Part shown: positions 33,639-41,529 of the stretch, one piece after another
Numbering within the stretch: the first letter of the stretch is position 1
How the letters are laid out: every line of letters starts with the position of its first letter
Source of the DNA: Sphingosinicella sp. YJ22
GTDB taxonomy: Bacteria; Pseudomonadota; Alphaproteobacteria; Sphingomonadales; Sphingomonadaceae
Length of the DNA stretch: 47,860 nucleotides
Direction of reading: 5' to 3'
Assembly (NCBI RefSeq): GCF_011320075.1
Contig: NZ_JAANPA010000022.1
Location: forward strand, 1 to 47,860
Notes under the pieces: model-generated
The model's database searches: none
The model's input: the letters and a program-made list of their open reading frames with translations, nothing else
Told to the model about the DNA's origin: nothing
Position numbers and translations under genes: made by a program

Positions 33639-35147
33639 CTAGCCGCGCTGCTCCGGCAGATAGTGGCTGTCGGCGAGATCGCTGAACTTGGTGATGCGTG
33701 CGTCGAACTTGAGCTTCACCTTGCCGGTCGAGCCGTGGCGCTGCTTGCCGACGATGACCTCGGCCTGGCCGTAGACCTCGGCCATGTGCTTCTGCCAATC
33801 GTGATAGGTTTCCTGCGACTTGGCGTCCTCGGCGCCGTCGCGCGGCTCCTTCATCGCGACATAATATTCCTCGCGATAGACGAACATGACGATGTCGGCG
33901 TCCTGCTCGATCGAGCCGGATTCGCGAAGGTCGGAGAGCTGGGGGCGCTTGTCCTCGCGATTCTCGACCTGACGGCTGAGCTGCGACAGCGCCATCACCG
34001 GTACGTGGAGCTCCTTGGCGAGCGTCTTAAGGCCACGGCTGATCTCGGAGATTTCCTGGACCCGGTTCTGGTCGCCGCCGCCCTTGCCGGTGCCGGTGAG
34101 CAGTTGGAGATAGTCGACGATGATCAGGCCGATGCCGCGCTGGCGCTTCAGTCGCCGCGCGCGGGTGCGCAAAGCGGCGATGGTGAGGCCGGGCGTGTCG
34201 TCGATGTACAGCGGAAGGTCGTGGAGCGCCGCCGACGCGCGGGCGAGGTTGCGGAAATCCTGCTGGCTGATCTTGCCCATGCGCAACGCCTCGGAGCTGA
34301 TCTCCGACTGCTCGGCGAGGATTCGGGTGGCGAGTTGGTCGGCCGACATTTCGAGGCTGAAGAAGGCGACCGGAGCGCCGGTGCGCTGTCCCTCGGCCAC
34401 GCCTTCGGCGATCTCCTCGACATAGCGGCGCGCGGTGTTGAACGCGATGTTGGTGGCCAGCGAGGTCTTGCCCATGCCGGGGCGGCCGGCGAGGATCATG
34501 AGATCCGAATTGTGCATTCCGCCGGTCTTGGCGTTCAAGGCCTGAATGCCGGTGGTGAGGCCGGAGAGGCTGCCGCCCGACTTCAGCGCCTTCTCGGCCA
34601 TCTTCACCGCCTCGACCGCGGCGCTGGCGAAGCTCTTCACGCCATTCTCGGTGCCGCCCTCCTCGGCGACCCGGTAGAGCGCGGCCTCGGCCTCCTCGAT
34701 CTGCTTCCTCGGCTCGACCTCGTCGCTGGTGTCGAGCGCGCGCTCGACCATCGAGCGCCCGACCCCGACCAGGGCGCGAAGCTGGGCGAGGTCGTAGATC
34801 TGCTCGGCGAAATCCTTGGCGCCGATGATCGGCGCGGCGCTGCCGGTGAGCTGGGCGAGATAGGCCGGGCCGCCGAGTTCCTTCATCTCCTCGTCCGCCT
34901 CGAAGATCGGGCGCAGAGTGACCGGAGTCGCCAGCATGTTCTTGTCGATGAGGCGGCGGATCTGCTCGAAGATCCGGCCGTGAAGCGGCTCGTAGAAATG
35001 GTCCGCGCGAAGCTTGAGCGCGATGTCCTCGATGAGGCGGTTATCGATCATCAGGGCGCCGAGTAGCGCGCCTTCCGCCTCGACGTTGTGGGGCAGGATG
35101 GGGGCGCCGCCCTGGGGCGGCTCGACAAGCGTCAGACTGGCAAGCAT
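33639..35147 (-). CDS. dnaB: replicative DNA helicase
   Basis: This 502-residue hexameric helicase unwinds DNA at the replication fork. The N-terminal domain begins at PHNVEAEGALLGALMIDN (19-36). The RecA core has Walker A AGRPGMGKTSLATN (220-233), Walker B GLIIVDYLQLL, and the SQLSRQVENREDKRPQLSDLRESGSIEQDADIV block. There is no intein. Its length and organisation are standard. The upstream 295-base gap to UPF0262 contains a LexA-like box closer to the latter. Confidence 0.97.
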   Translation of the reverse strand: MLASLTLVEPPQGGAPILPHNVEAEGALLGALMIDNRLIEDIALKLRADHFYEPLHGRIFEQIRRLIDKNMLATPVTLRPIFEADEEMKELGGPAYLAQLTGSAAPIIGAKDFAEQIYDLAQLRALVGVGRSMVERALDTSDEVEPRKQIEEAEAALYRVAEEGGTENGVKSFASAAVEAVKMAEKALKSGGSLSGLTTGIQALNAKTGGMHNSDLMILAGRPGMGKTSLATNIAFNTARRYVEEIAEGVAEGQRTGAPVAFFSLEMSADQLATRILAEQSEISSEALRMGKISQQDFRNLARASAALHDLPLYIDDTPGLTIAALRTRARRLKRQRGIGLIIVDYLQLLTGTGKGGGDQNRVQEISEISRGLKTLAKELHVPVMALSQLSRQVENREDKRPQLSDLRESGSIEQDADIVMFVYREEYYVAMKEPRDGAEDAKSQETYHDWQKHMAEVYGQAEVIVGKQRHGSTGKVKLKFDARITKFSDLADSHYLPEQRG

Positions 35148-35442
35148 GGCGCTACTTAAGCTGACAGACTCAACCGGCTCAAGCCCATGGCAGGCGACGG
35201 GCGTGGACCAACTTGTGGATGTTTCATGTAAGCTCCGATGCGGCGGCTCCGAGCCGAATGTTCACCAATGTTCCCGGTGGCCAAGGGCGTTTCGCGGACT
35301 GCGATTCCGGGCGATTTCAAAGAACCTGGCGGGCGACCGACCGACTCGACCCCTATGGAACATTAGCAGAACGAATGCCTGTAGGAAAGGCGATGCGCCG
35401 GCGGGGCTGGCAAGCTCATGCTGCACCCGCTAACTGCACTCC
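35148..35442. other. 295-base gene-poor gap between divergent dnaB and the UPF0262 gene
   Basis: No supported gene. It contains a GTTC-N6-GTTC pair (35262-35276 region), a GAAC-N7-GAAC box and a run of lower-GC sequence. Promoters for dnaB and UPF0262 must lie here, but no convincing -35/-10 pair could be fixed. Confidence 0.5.
35358..35372. promoter_or_regulatory. LexA-like SOS box
   Basis: GAAC (35358-35361), seven bases ATTAGCA, GAAC (35369-35372) match the alphaproteobacterial LexA consensus GAAC-N7-GAAC. It is 71 bases before the UPF0262 start and about 210 bases from dnaB. A GTTC pair with six instead of seven spacer bases lies about 90 bases upstream. Confidence 0.45.
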
Positions 35443-35964
35443 ATGGGCGAGCCCCGCATCATCGCGATCGACCTCGACGAACGATCGATCCTCCGGCGCA
35501 ATCCGGACATCGAGCAGGAGCGGCGGGTGGCGATGTTCGACCTGCTCGAAGGCAACCATTTCGACGTCGCCGGGCAAGAGGGGCCGTTTCGAGTCAAGCT
35601 GCGCGTCGAGGAAGGCCGGCTCGCCATCGACCTCGCAGATGATGGAGAGAAGCCGCTCGACACGATCCGCCTCGGCCTCGGCCGCTTCCGCCGGCCGATC
35701 CGCGAATATTTCCATATCTGCGACGCCTATTTCAAAGCGGTGCGATCGGGCGATCCCAAGGGCATCGAGACGATCGACATGGCGCGACGCGGAATCCACA
35801 ACGAGTCGGCCGAGCTGCTCAAGGACTGCCTCGCCGAGCGCGACGTGGAGGTCGATTTCGACACCGCCCGGCGGCTGTTCACTCTGATCTGCGTGCTCCA
35901 CATCAAGGCGTCGGTGACGGCGATTGACTCGCACGCGCCCAGCCACGCATCCAGTGCGGGATGA
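35443..35964 (+). CDS. UPF0262 family protein
   Basis: This 173-residue protein matches UPF0262: RIIAIDLDERSILRRNPDIEQERRVAMFDLLEGN, then FRVKLRVEEGRLAIDL, PIREYFHICDAYFKAVRSG and IETIDMARRGIHNESAELL. The family is restricted to alphaproteobacteria and has no known role. No signal peptide. It overlaps the next lipoprotein gene by four bases (ATGA), so they are co-translated. The ribosome-binding site before ATG 35443 is weak. Confidence 0.92.
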   Translation: MGEPRIIAIDLDERSILRRNPDIEQERRVAMFDLLEGNHFDVAGQEGPFRVKLRVEEGRLAIDLADDGEKPLDTIRLGLGRFRRPIREYFHICDAYFKAVRSGDPKGIETIDMARRGIHNESAELLKDCLAERDVEVDFDTARRLFTLICVLHIKASVTAIDSHAPSHASSAG

Positions 35965-36347
35965 GGACGCGCCTTTCCCTCCTTTCTCTCCTCCTGCTCG
36001 CGGCGTGCGCGACCCCGCCCCGGCCTTACGCCCCGGTCGACAATGTCCGCTACTCGGCGATCGGCACCGATCCCTTCTGGATGGTGACCATAGGCGACGA
36101 CCGGATCGTCCTGCGCCTCGGCCAGGAGGGGCAGGAGGCACGCGACATCGTCTATCCGCGCACGCTGCCGGTCACCCAGGGCGACCTCACCCGCTGGCAG
36201 TCGGGCGACGGCACCCAGGTGATCACCGTCGAGGCGCGGCGGATGACCGCGGCCTGCGAACGGAGCGGGCGCCGATATGAGGACCATGTCCGGGTCATGC
36301 TGAGCGGCCGAATGCTCGACGGCTGCGGCGGCCGCCTGCTGCGATAG
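35961..36347 (+). CDS. small lipoprotein (COG3650-like)
   Basis: This 128-residue protein has a lipoprotein signal MRTRLSLLSLLLLAACATPP (Cys16). A beta-rich domain follows: YSAIGTDPFWMVTIGDDRIVLRLG, then VITVEARRMTAACERSGRRYED and VRVMLSGRMLDGCGGRLLR. The IGTDPFW opening and the second pair of cysteines resemble small COG3650-type envelope lipoproteins of unknown function. It is translationally coupled to UPF0262. Confidence 0.8.
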   Translation: MRTRLSLLSLLLLAACATPPRPYAPVDNVRYSAIGTDPFWMVTIGDDRIVLRLGQEGQEARDIVYPRTLPVTQGDLTRWQSGDGTQVITVEARRMTAACERSGRRYEDHVRVMLSGRMLDGCGGRLLR

Positions 36348-36356
36348 TCCGCTGAA

Positions 36357-36650
36357 GTGAGCGAGGATGACCAGGCCGTCATGGTGCGAAACCTGCTCGC
36401 GGACCTGCCCCTGGCCGGCGCGGAGGAGAGTTTCAGTCCGATCCTCGAGCGGAGGGGGCTTCGGATCGAGCGCATCGTCTCTCACGGGCACGCCACGCCG
36501 GCCGACCGGCCCTATCAGCAGGCCGAAGACGAGTGGGTGATGGTGGTGGCGGGCGCGGCGCGACTGTGGCTCGACGGGACGGGAGAGGTCGAGCTTGGGC
36601 GCGGAGACCATCTGCTGATCCCGTCCGGGCTTCGCCATCGCGTCACCTAG
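36357..36650 (+). CDS. small cupin protein
   Basis: This 97-residue single-domain cupin starts at GTG 36357 (an ATG at 36381 is an alternative). The second motif is visible in QAEDEWVMVVAGAARLWLDGTGEVELGRGDHLLIPSGLRHRV; metal-binding His/Glu candidates are Glu58-area and His94. The domain has no N-terminal partner. The ligand is unknown. It follows the lipoprotein gene by nine bases. Confidence 0.82.
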   Translation: MSEDDQAVMVRNLLADLPLAGAEESFSPILERRGLRIERIVSHGHATPADRPYQQAEDEWVMVVAGAARLWLDGTGEVELGRGDHLLIPSGLRHRVT

Positions 36651-36770
36651 ACGACACCGGCTGAGCCGACGGTCTGGCTCGCCGTGCATATCACTTCCTG
36701 AGGCCGCTAGTTTTGACCACTGGCCAAAGGGCTGTCCTTCCTTCTAACCACAGCCGAAGAAAGGCGGGGC

Positions 36771-36793
36771 TTCGACAGGCTCAGCCTGAACGG
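36771..36793 (+). repeat. sphingomonad-type intergenic repeat fragment
   Basis: TTCGACAGGCTCAGCCTGAA contains the small palindrome CAGGCT-C-AGCCTG (36776-36788). This core is one arm of a dispersed intergenic palindrome common in sphingomonads; the opposite arm is not found here. It is 15 bases before dcd. Confidence 0.55.
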
Positions 36794-36808
36794 TTGAGAG
36801 GTAGCTGA

Positions 36809-37360
36809 GTGATACTTTCCGACGCATCCATTCGCGAGCGCGCCCAGAACGAGGGCATGATCGAGCCGTTCGTCGAGGCGCAGCGGCGGGAGGGCTGCAT
36901 CAGCTACGGCCTGTCCTCCTACGGCTATGACGCGCGGGTGGCGGACGAGTTCAAGATCTTCACCAATGTCGACAGCGCCACCGTCGACCCCAAGGACTTC
37001 GCCGCGAACAGCTTCGTCGACCGCCAGACCGACGTGTGCATCATCCCGCCCAACAGCTTCGCTCTGGCGCGGACGGTCGAATATTTCCGAATCCCGCGCG
37101 ACCTGCTCGTCATCTGCCTCGGCAAGTCGACCTATGCGCGCTGCGGGATCATCGTGAACGTGACTCCGCTCGAGCCGGGCTGGGAAGGCCATGTCACGCT
37201 GGAGTTCAGCAACACCACCCCCCTGCCCGCCAAGGTCTACGCCAACGAAGGCGCCTGCCAGTTCCTGTTCCTGCAGGGCGACCGGCCGTGCGAGACGAGC
37301 TACGCCGACCGCTCCGGCAAATATATGGGCCAGCGCGGAGTGACCCTGCCGAAGTTGTAG
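36809..37360 (+). CDS. dcd: dCTP deaminase
   Basis: This 183-residue enzyme deaminates dCTP to dUTP in thymidylate synthesis. Landmarks are [41 protein letters not shown], and the active-site block [34 protein letters not shown] with the catalytic Glu in TLEFSN. C-terminal [19 protein letters not shown] closes over the nucleotide. The start is GTG 36809. Homotrimeric family members have this length. Confidence 0.97.
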   Translation: MILSDASIRERAQNEGMIEPFVEAQRREGCISYGLSSYGYDARVADEFKIFTNVDSATVDPKDFAANSFVDRQTDVCIIPPNSFALARTVEYFRIPRDLLVICLGKSTYARCGIIVNVTPLEPGWEGHVTLEFSNTTPLPAKVYANEGACQFLFLQGDRPCETSYADRSGKYMGQRGVTLPKL

Positions 37361-37461
37361 AGACTAGCGTAGCGAAGATCAGAAATGGAGAACAAGGTTC
37401 CGTTTGATCTCTTGCGGTAGCATTACTTCCCCGATAGCCTCCCGGGAGCGGAGGTTTCGGC

Positions 37462-38601
37462 ATGAGCGAAATCGTACCACCCGTCACTCGACTGAGCCGG
37501 GAGACGCAGCAGGGCCCGGAAGAGGGCGCCGCGCTTGCGGTCTCCGGCGGCGGATACCGCGCGATGACCTTCCACCTCGGCGCGTTCCTGCGGCTGCACG
37601 AGCTTGGCATCCTGCCGCAGCTGAAGCGCATCTCCAGCGTGTCGGGGGGCTCGATCACCGCGGCCAAGATCGCGCTCGAGTGGGACAAGGTCAGGACCCG
37701 GGACGACTTCTTCGAGCATGTCGTGCGGCCGATCCGCACCCTTGCGGGCACCACAGTCGACGCCCCCTCGGTCCTCGGCGGGGTGCTGTTTCCGGGATCC
37801 GTCGCCGACCGCGTGTCGCGGGCCTATGCCCGCCACCTGTTCGGGACCGCGACGCTTCAGGACCTCCCCGACGAGCCGCGCTTCGTCATCAACGCGACCA
37901 ATATCGAGACCTGCTCGCTGTTCCGCTTCTCCAAGCCCTACATGGCCGACTGGCGGCTGGGGCTGGTGCGGAACCCGACGGTCAGCCTCGCCGCCGCGGT
38001 GACCGCCTCCTCCGCCTTCCCGCCGGTGCTGTCGCCCTCGGTCCTTCACGCCGACCGGGAGGATTTCGAGCAGGTTCCCGACGGCTTGAATGACCCGCGC
38101 CTGTTCGAGGAGATCTCGCTAACCGACGGCGGGGTCTACGACAATCTCGGGCTCGAGACGGTGTGGAAGAACTATACGACCGTGCTGGTATCGGACGCCG
38201 GCGCCAGGAACGCGTTAGACCCGACACCGGCAGCCGACTGGCCGCGCCACGCCAAGCGGGTGCTGGACATCATCCACGAGCAGGTCAGCAACATCCGCAA
38301 GCGGCAGGTGATCGCCTCATACCAGGCGCCGGCGAGCGACGTGAACCATCGCACGGGGGCCTATTGGGGGATCCGCACCGACATCGCCCATTATGAGCTC
38401 GGCGACGCCTGGCCGGTCCCGCATGCCCGCTCGTTGGCGATCGCGGAGACACCAACCCGGCTCAAGCGCCTGTCGGCCGACCTTCAGGAGCGGCTGATCA
38501 ACTGGGGCTATGCGGTCTGCGACGCCGCAATCCGCAAGCATTGGCCGCCCGCCGGCGCACAAACCCCGGACCAGCTCCCCTATCCGGGTACCGGCATCTG
38601 A
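37462..38601 (+). CDS. patatin-like phospholipase
   Basis: This 379-residue hydrolase uses a Ser-Asp dyad. The oxyanion segment is LAVSGGGYRAMTFHLGAFLRL (26-46), the nucleophile motif SSVSGGSITAA (Ser61, in the VSGGS variant of GxSxG), and the Asp is in LTDGGVYDNLGLE. The substrate is probably a phospholipid or acyl ester. No signal peptide. GGGAGCGGAGG precedes the ATG. It lies alone between dcd and doxX, with no cGAS-like cyclase nearby, so a CBASS-type defence role is not supported. Confidence 0.9.
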   Translation: MSEIVPPVTRLSRETQQGPEEGAALAVSGGGYRAMTFHLGAFLRLHELGILPQLKRISSVSGGSITAAKIALEWDKVRTRDDFFEHVVRPIRTLAGTTVDAPSVLGGVLFPGSVADRVSRAYARHLFGTATLQDLPDEPRFVINATNIETCSLFRFSKPYMADWRLGLVRNPTVSLAAAVTASSAFPPVLSPSVLHADREDFEQVPDGLNDPRLFEEISLTDGGVYDNLGLETVWKNYTTVLVSDAGARNALDPTPAADWPRHAKRVLDIIHEQVSNIRKRQVIASYQAPASDVNHRTGAYWGIRTDIAHYELGDAWPVPHARSLAIAETPTRLKRLSADLQERLINWGYAVCDAAIRKHWPPAGAQTPDQLPYPGTGI

Positions 38602-38616
38602 GCGGCGCTCCGCTCA
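38599..38616. terminator. hairpin containing both stop codons of a convergent pair
   Basis: TGAGCGG (38599-38605) and CCGCTCA (38610-38616) form a perfect seven-base stem with loop CGCT. The patatin TGA is the first three bases and the DoxX TGA the last three on the other strand. Confidence 0.55.
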
Positions 38617-38970
38617 GCCGATGCGGGTGCGCCGGCCGTCGATGCTGAACGCACCCGGGCCGGCGAAAAAGATGTACAGGAACACGAAGCAGTAGAGCGC
38701 GGCGAGCTCGCCCTGGTTGACGATCGGGTAGATGCTCTGCGCCGCGTGGGCGTAAAAATAGGCGACCGCGGTGAAACCCGCCGCGACGAAGGCAGCCGGG
38801 CGGGTGAACAGCCCGAGCAGGAGCAGGATCCCGGTCACCATCTCGATCACCCCGGCGACTCCGAGCAGGCTGGCGAGCGGCTGAAGCCCAGGTTGGGCGC
38901 CTTCCGGGAAGCCGAACAGCTTCACCAGCCCATGCTGGAGGAACATCAGGGCGGCGACGATACGGAGCAC
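38614..38970 (-). CDS. DoxX-family membrane protein
   Basis: From GTG 38970 this 118-residue protein has four hydrophobic segments with DoxX motifs: LRIVAALMFLQHGLVKLFGFPEG, VIEMVTGILLLLGLFTRPAA and AYFYAHA. Family members are small quinone-linked membrane proteins of uncertain role. The frame stays open upstream to 39042 and would add VIPVDFFARYAPQALG, which matches the usual DoxX N-terminus. AGGGAGG (39021-39027) lies five bases before an ATT at 39013-39015, so AUU may be the real start. No ATG, GTG or TTG exists in that stretch. Confidence 0.87.
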   Translation of the reverse strand: MLRIVAALMFLQHGLVKLFGFPEGAQPGLQPLASLLGVAGVIEMVTGILLLLGLFTRPAAFVAAGFTAVAYFYAHAAQSIYPIVNQGELAALYCFVFLYIFFAGPGAFSIDGRRTRIG

Positions 38971-39082
38971 CCCGAGCGCCTGCGGGGCATAGCGCGCGAA
39001 AAAGTCGACGGGAATGACGGCCTCCCTAGATTGATCTGGCCTCTATTGATGTGGGTTACGTAGCGGAAAGGATTCCGCTCGG

Positions 39083-41416
39083 CTAGCGGCGGCGGCCTTG
39101 GTGGCGGATGTTCGAGGGGCGGCCGCGGCGGCCCTGGACGCGCTCGCGCTGGCCGTCTCGCTGGCCGTCGCGGACCGGGCGGCGGCGCTCGCGGGGGCCC
39201 GACGAGGGCTGGTCGGGGAGCTCGAAGCGGAGCGAGCCGCTGACCGGATCGGCCTCGGCGAGACGGAGCTTGAGGCGCATTCCGGGCTCGAAGGTCTCGC
39301 CGCTGTCCTCGCCGACCAGGGTCTGGGCGCCCTCGTCATAGCGGAAATATTCGCGGCCGAGAGTCGCCGCGGGCACGAGGCCGTCGCCGCCGAGGCCCTC
39401 GACGGTGGCGAAGAAGCCGAACGGCTGGACTCCGGTGATCCGGCAATCGACGAGCGCGCCGACCTGCTCGGACAGATAGGCGGCGACGTAACGGTCCATC
39501 GTCTCGCGCTCGGCCTGCATGGCGCGGCGCTCGAGCTGCGAAATGAGTTCGCCGGTGACGTCCATCGCCGCTTCTTCCTGGTCGGTGAGCTGGGTCGCCC
39601 TGCCCTCCGGCTCCAGCCTGTAGGCGCGGACCAGGGCGCGGTGGACGACGAGGTCGGCATAGCGGCGGATCGGCGAGGTGAAGTGGGCGTAGGAACCGAG
39701 CGCGAGGCCGAAATGGCCGTGATTCTCGGGGCCGTAATAGGCCTGGGTCTGGGTGCGCAGGATCTGCTCCATCACCTGCGGGCGGAAGTCCGCCTCGCCG
39801 ACGCGCTCGATGATTCGGTTGAAGGTGCCCGGACGGATGACCTGGCCGAGCGCGAACTCGATCTCGAAAGTCTTGAGATATTCCTTGAGGGCGACGAGCT
39901 TCTCGCGGCTCGGCGGCTCGTGGACTCGGTACATGACCGACGTCTTCTTCGCCTCGAGCGCCTTGGCCGCGGCGACATTGGCCGCGATCATATAGTCCTC
40001 GATGAGCTTGTGGGCGTCGAGCCGCTCGCGCGGGGCGACCGAGGTGATGCGTCCCTTCTCGTCGAGCATGACACGGCGCTCGGGCAGGTCGAGCTCGAGC
40101 GGCCCGCGCTTGGTGCGCGCCGCGTACATCGCGCGCCAGCAGTCCCACAAAGGCTTGAGGGTGCTATCGACGATCTCCGGGGCGACCGGCGGGGCGGTCT
40201 CGATCTCCGGCATCGAGCAAGGGGAGGAAGCGACCTCGATCCGCTCGCCTGCTTCGGCGGCGTCGATCGCGGCCTGGGCGTCCTCGTAGGCGATGTTGGC
40301 GTGGATGCGGACCCGGGCGCGGGTGAAGCGCCAGGACTTGAGCTGGCCGTCCTTGCTCACCTGGAGGTGGCAGACCATCGCGGCGCGGTCCTCGCCTTCC
40401 TTCAGCGAGCAGACCTCGGCCGAGAGGATCTCGGGCAGCATCGGGACGACTCGATCGGGGAAATAGACGCTGTTGCCGCGCTTGCGGGCCTCCCTGTCGA
40501 GCTGCGAGCCGGGGCGGACGTAGAAGCTGACGTCGGCGATGGCGACGATCGCCTTCCAGCCTCCGGCGTTGGCGGGATCGTCGTCGGGCGTCGCCCAGAC
40601 CGCATCGTCATGGTCGCGCGCGTCGGCCGGGTCGATCGCGACGATCGGGATATGGGTGAGGTCCTCGCGCTCGCCGAGCGGGAGCTCCGACACGCGTTCC
40701 GCCTCGGCCAGCACCTCGTCGGGGAATTCGTGCGGGATGCCGTGCTTGTGGATGGCGATAAGGCTGAAGCTGCGCGGGGCGAAGGGGTCGCCAAGGATGG
40801 CGTCGACCCGGGCGCCGATGCGCGGCGGGCGGCCGGTCTTCTCGGCGAGGACGAGGTCGCCGGGCTGGGCGTGGCCGAGGTCGGTAATCGGAAGCTCACG
40901 GCGCTCCTTCTTCTCGACCGGGCGGAGCCAGTGGTTGTCGCCTTCCTTATGGACGACGCCGAGAACGAGCTCGCTGCCTTTCAGCAGCTTCTTCATCGGG
41001 TGAGCGACCCAATGGTCGCCGCGGTCCTCGGTGCGCGACAGGATTCGGTCGCCGACGCCGAGCGCGGTCGCGCCCCGGCCCCGCCGCTCGAGGACGCGGA
41101 GGCGCGGCGCCTCGCCCTCCCCTTCCCAGCGCTCCGGAACCGCCATGGCGCGGCCGGCATCGTCGATGTTGATGACTCGAAGAACGGTGACCTTGGGGAC
41201 GCCGCCCATGCGATGGAAGGCGCGGCCCGGACCGGCGTCGATCAGCCCCTCGTCGCCCATGTCCTTGAGGAGCTTCTTGAGCGCGATCTTGTCGGGCCCC
41301 TTGAGGCCGAACGCCTTGGCGATCTCGCGCTTGCCCGCGGCCTGGTCCGAGGTCTGGATGAACTCCATGACCTGCTCGCGGGTGGGCAGCTCGCCCTTCT
41401 TGGGTTTCTTGGCCAT
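39083..41416 (-). CDS. rnr: ribonuclease R
   Basis: This 777-residue 3'-5' exoribonuclease degrades structured RNA. An N-terminal winged helix and OB-fold domains lead to the RNB domain, marked by IVAIDPADARDHDDAVW (catalytic Asp residues), YVRPGSQLDREARKRGNSVYFPDRVVPMLP and HFTSPIRRYADLVVHRALV. A C-terminal S1 domain (GALVDCRITGVQPFGFFATV) is followed by a basic tail rich in Arg/Gly/Gln. The tail may unwind duplex RNA. ATG 41414-41416 is the only good start. Its upstream gap holds a 31-base inverted repeat. Confidence 0.96.
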   Translation of the reverse strand: MAKKPKKGELPTREQVMEFIQTSDQAAGKREIAKAFGLKGPDKIALKKLLKDMGDEGLIDAGPGRAFHRMGGVPKVTVLRVINIDDAGRAMAVPERWEGEGEAPRLRVLERRGRGATALGVGDRILSRTEDRGDHWVAHPMKKLLKGSELVLGVVHKEGDNHWLRPVEKKERRELPITDLGHAQPGDLVLAEKTGRPPRIGARVDAILGDPFAPRSFSLIAIHKHGIPHEFPDEVLAEAERVSELPLGEREDLTHIPIVAIDPADARDHDDAVWATPDDDPANAGGWKAIVAIADVSFYVRPGSQLDREARKRGNSVYFPDRVVPMLPEILSAEVCSLKEGEDRAAMVCHLQVSKDGQLKSWRFTRARVRIHANIAYEDAQAAIDAAEAGERIEVASSPCSMPEIETAPPVAPEIVDSTLKPLWDCWRAMYAARTKRGPLELDLPERRVMLDEKGRITSVAPRERLDAHKLIEDYMIAANVAAAKALEAKKTSVMYRVHEPPSREKLVALKEYLKTFEIEFALGQVIRPGTFNRIIERVGEADFRPQVMEQILRTQTQAYYGPENHGHFGLALGSYAHFTSPIRRYADLVVHRALVRAYRLEPEGRATQLTDQEEAAMDVTGELISQLERRAMQAERETMDRYVAAYLSEQVGALVDCRITGVQPFGFFATVEGLGGDGLVPAATLGREYFRYDEGAQTLVGEDSGETFEPGMRLKLRLAEADPVSGSLRFELPDQPSSGPRERRRPVRDGQRDGQRERVQGRRGRPSNIRHQGRRR

Positions 41417-41430
41417 GTGCAGCCTAACGC

Positions 41431-41518
41431 GTCACCCTGAACTTGTTTCAGGGTCCATTCTTTCACCCGAGCCGCGGCGCGCGCTTGAGAATGGACCCTG
41501 AAACAAGTTCAGCATGAC
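41431..41518. repeat. 31-base inverted repeat upstream of rnr
   Basis: Arms 41431-41461 and 41488-41518 match over 31 bases with two mismatches, around a 26-base loop. The core reads CTGAACTTGTTTCAGGGTCC. It sits between the M28 peptidase gene and rnr, both on the minus strand. This is a well-known type of sphingomonad intergenic palindrome. Confidence 0.85.
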
Positions 41519-41529
41519 GAAGAGGTGGG

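Noticed and set aside
35213-35442. A small SOS-induced gene just after the LexA-like box
   Set aside because: Candidate starts read through into the UPF0262 gene in another frame without a convincing ribosome-binding site or an own stop nearby.
37462-38601. CBASS-type patatin effector
   Set aside because: No nucleotide cyclase or ancillary Cap gene is near; the SVSGGS motif is a normal variant in this patatin subfamily.
39098-41440. A 780-codon open frame on the plus strand opposite rnr
   Set aside because: It lies wholly antisense to a clear RNase R with intact motifs; its protein is Arg/Gly/Asp-rich with no family pattern, as expected for a GC-rich shadow frame.
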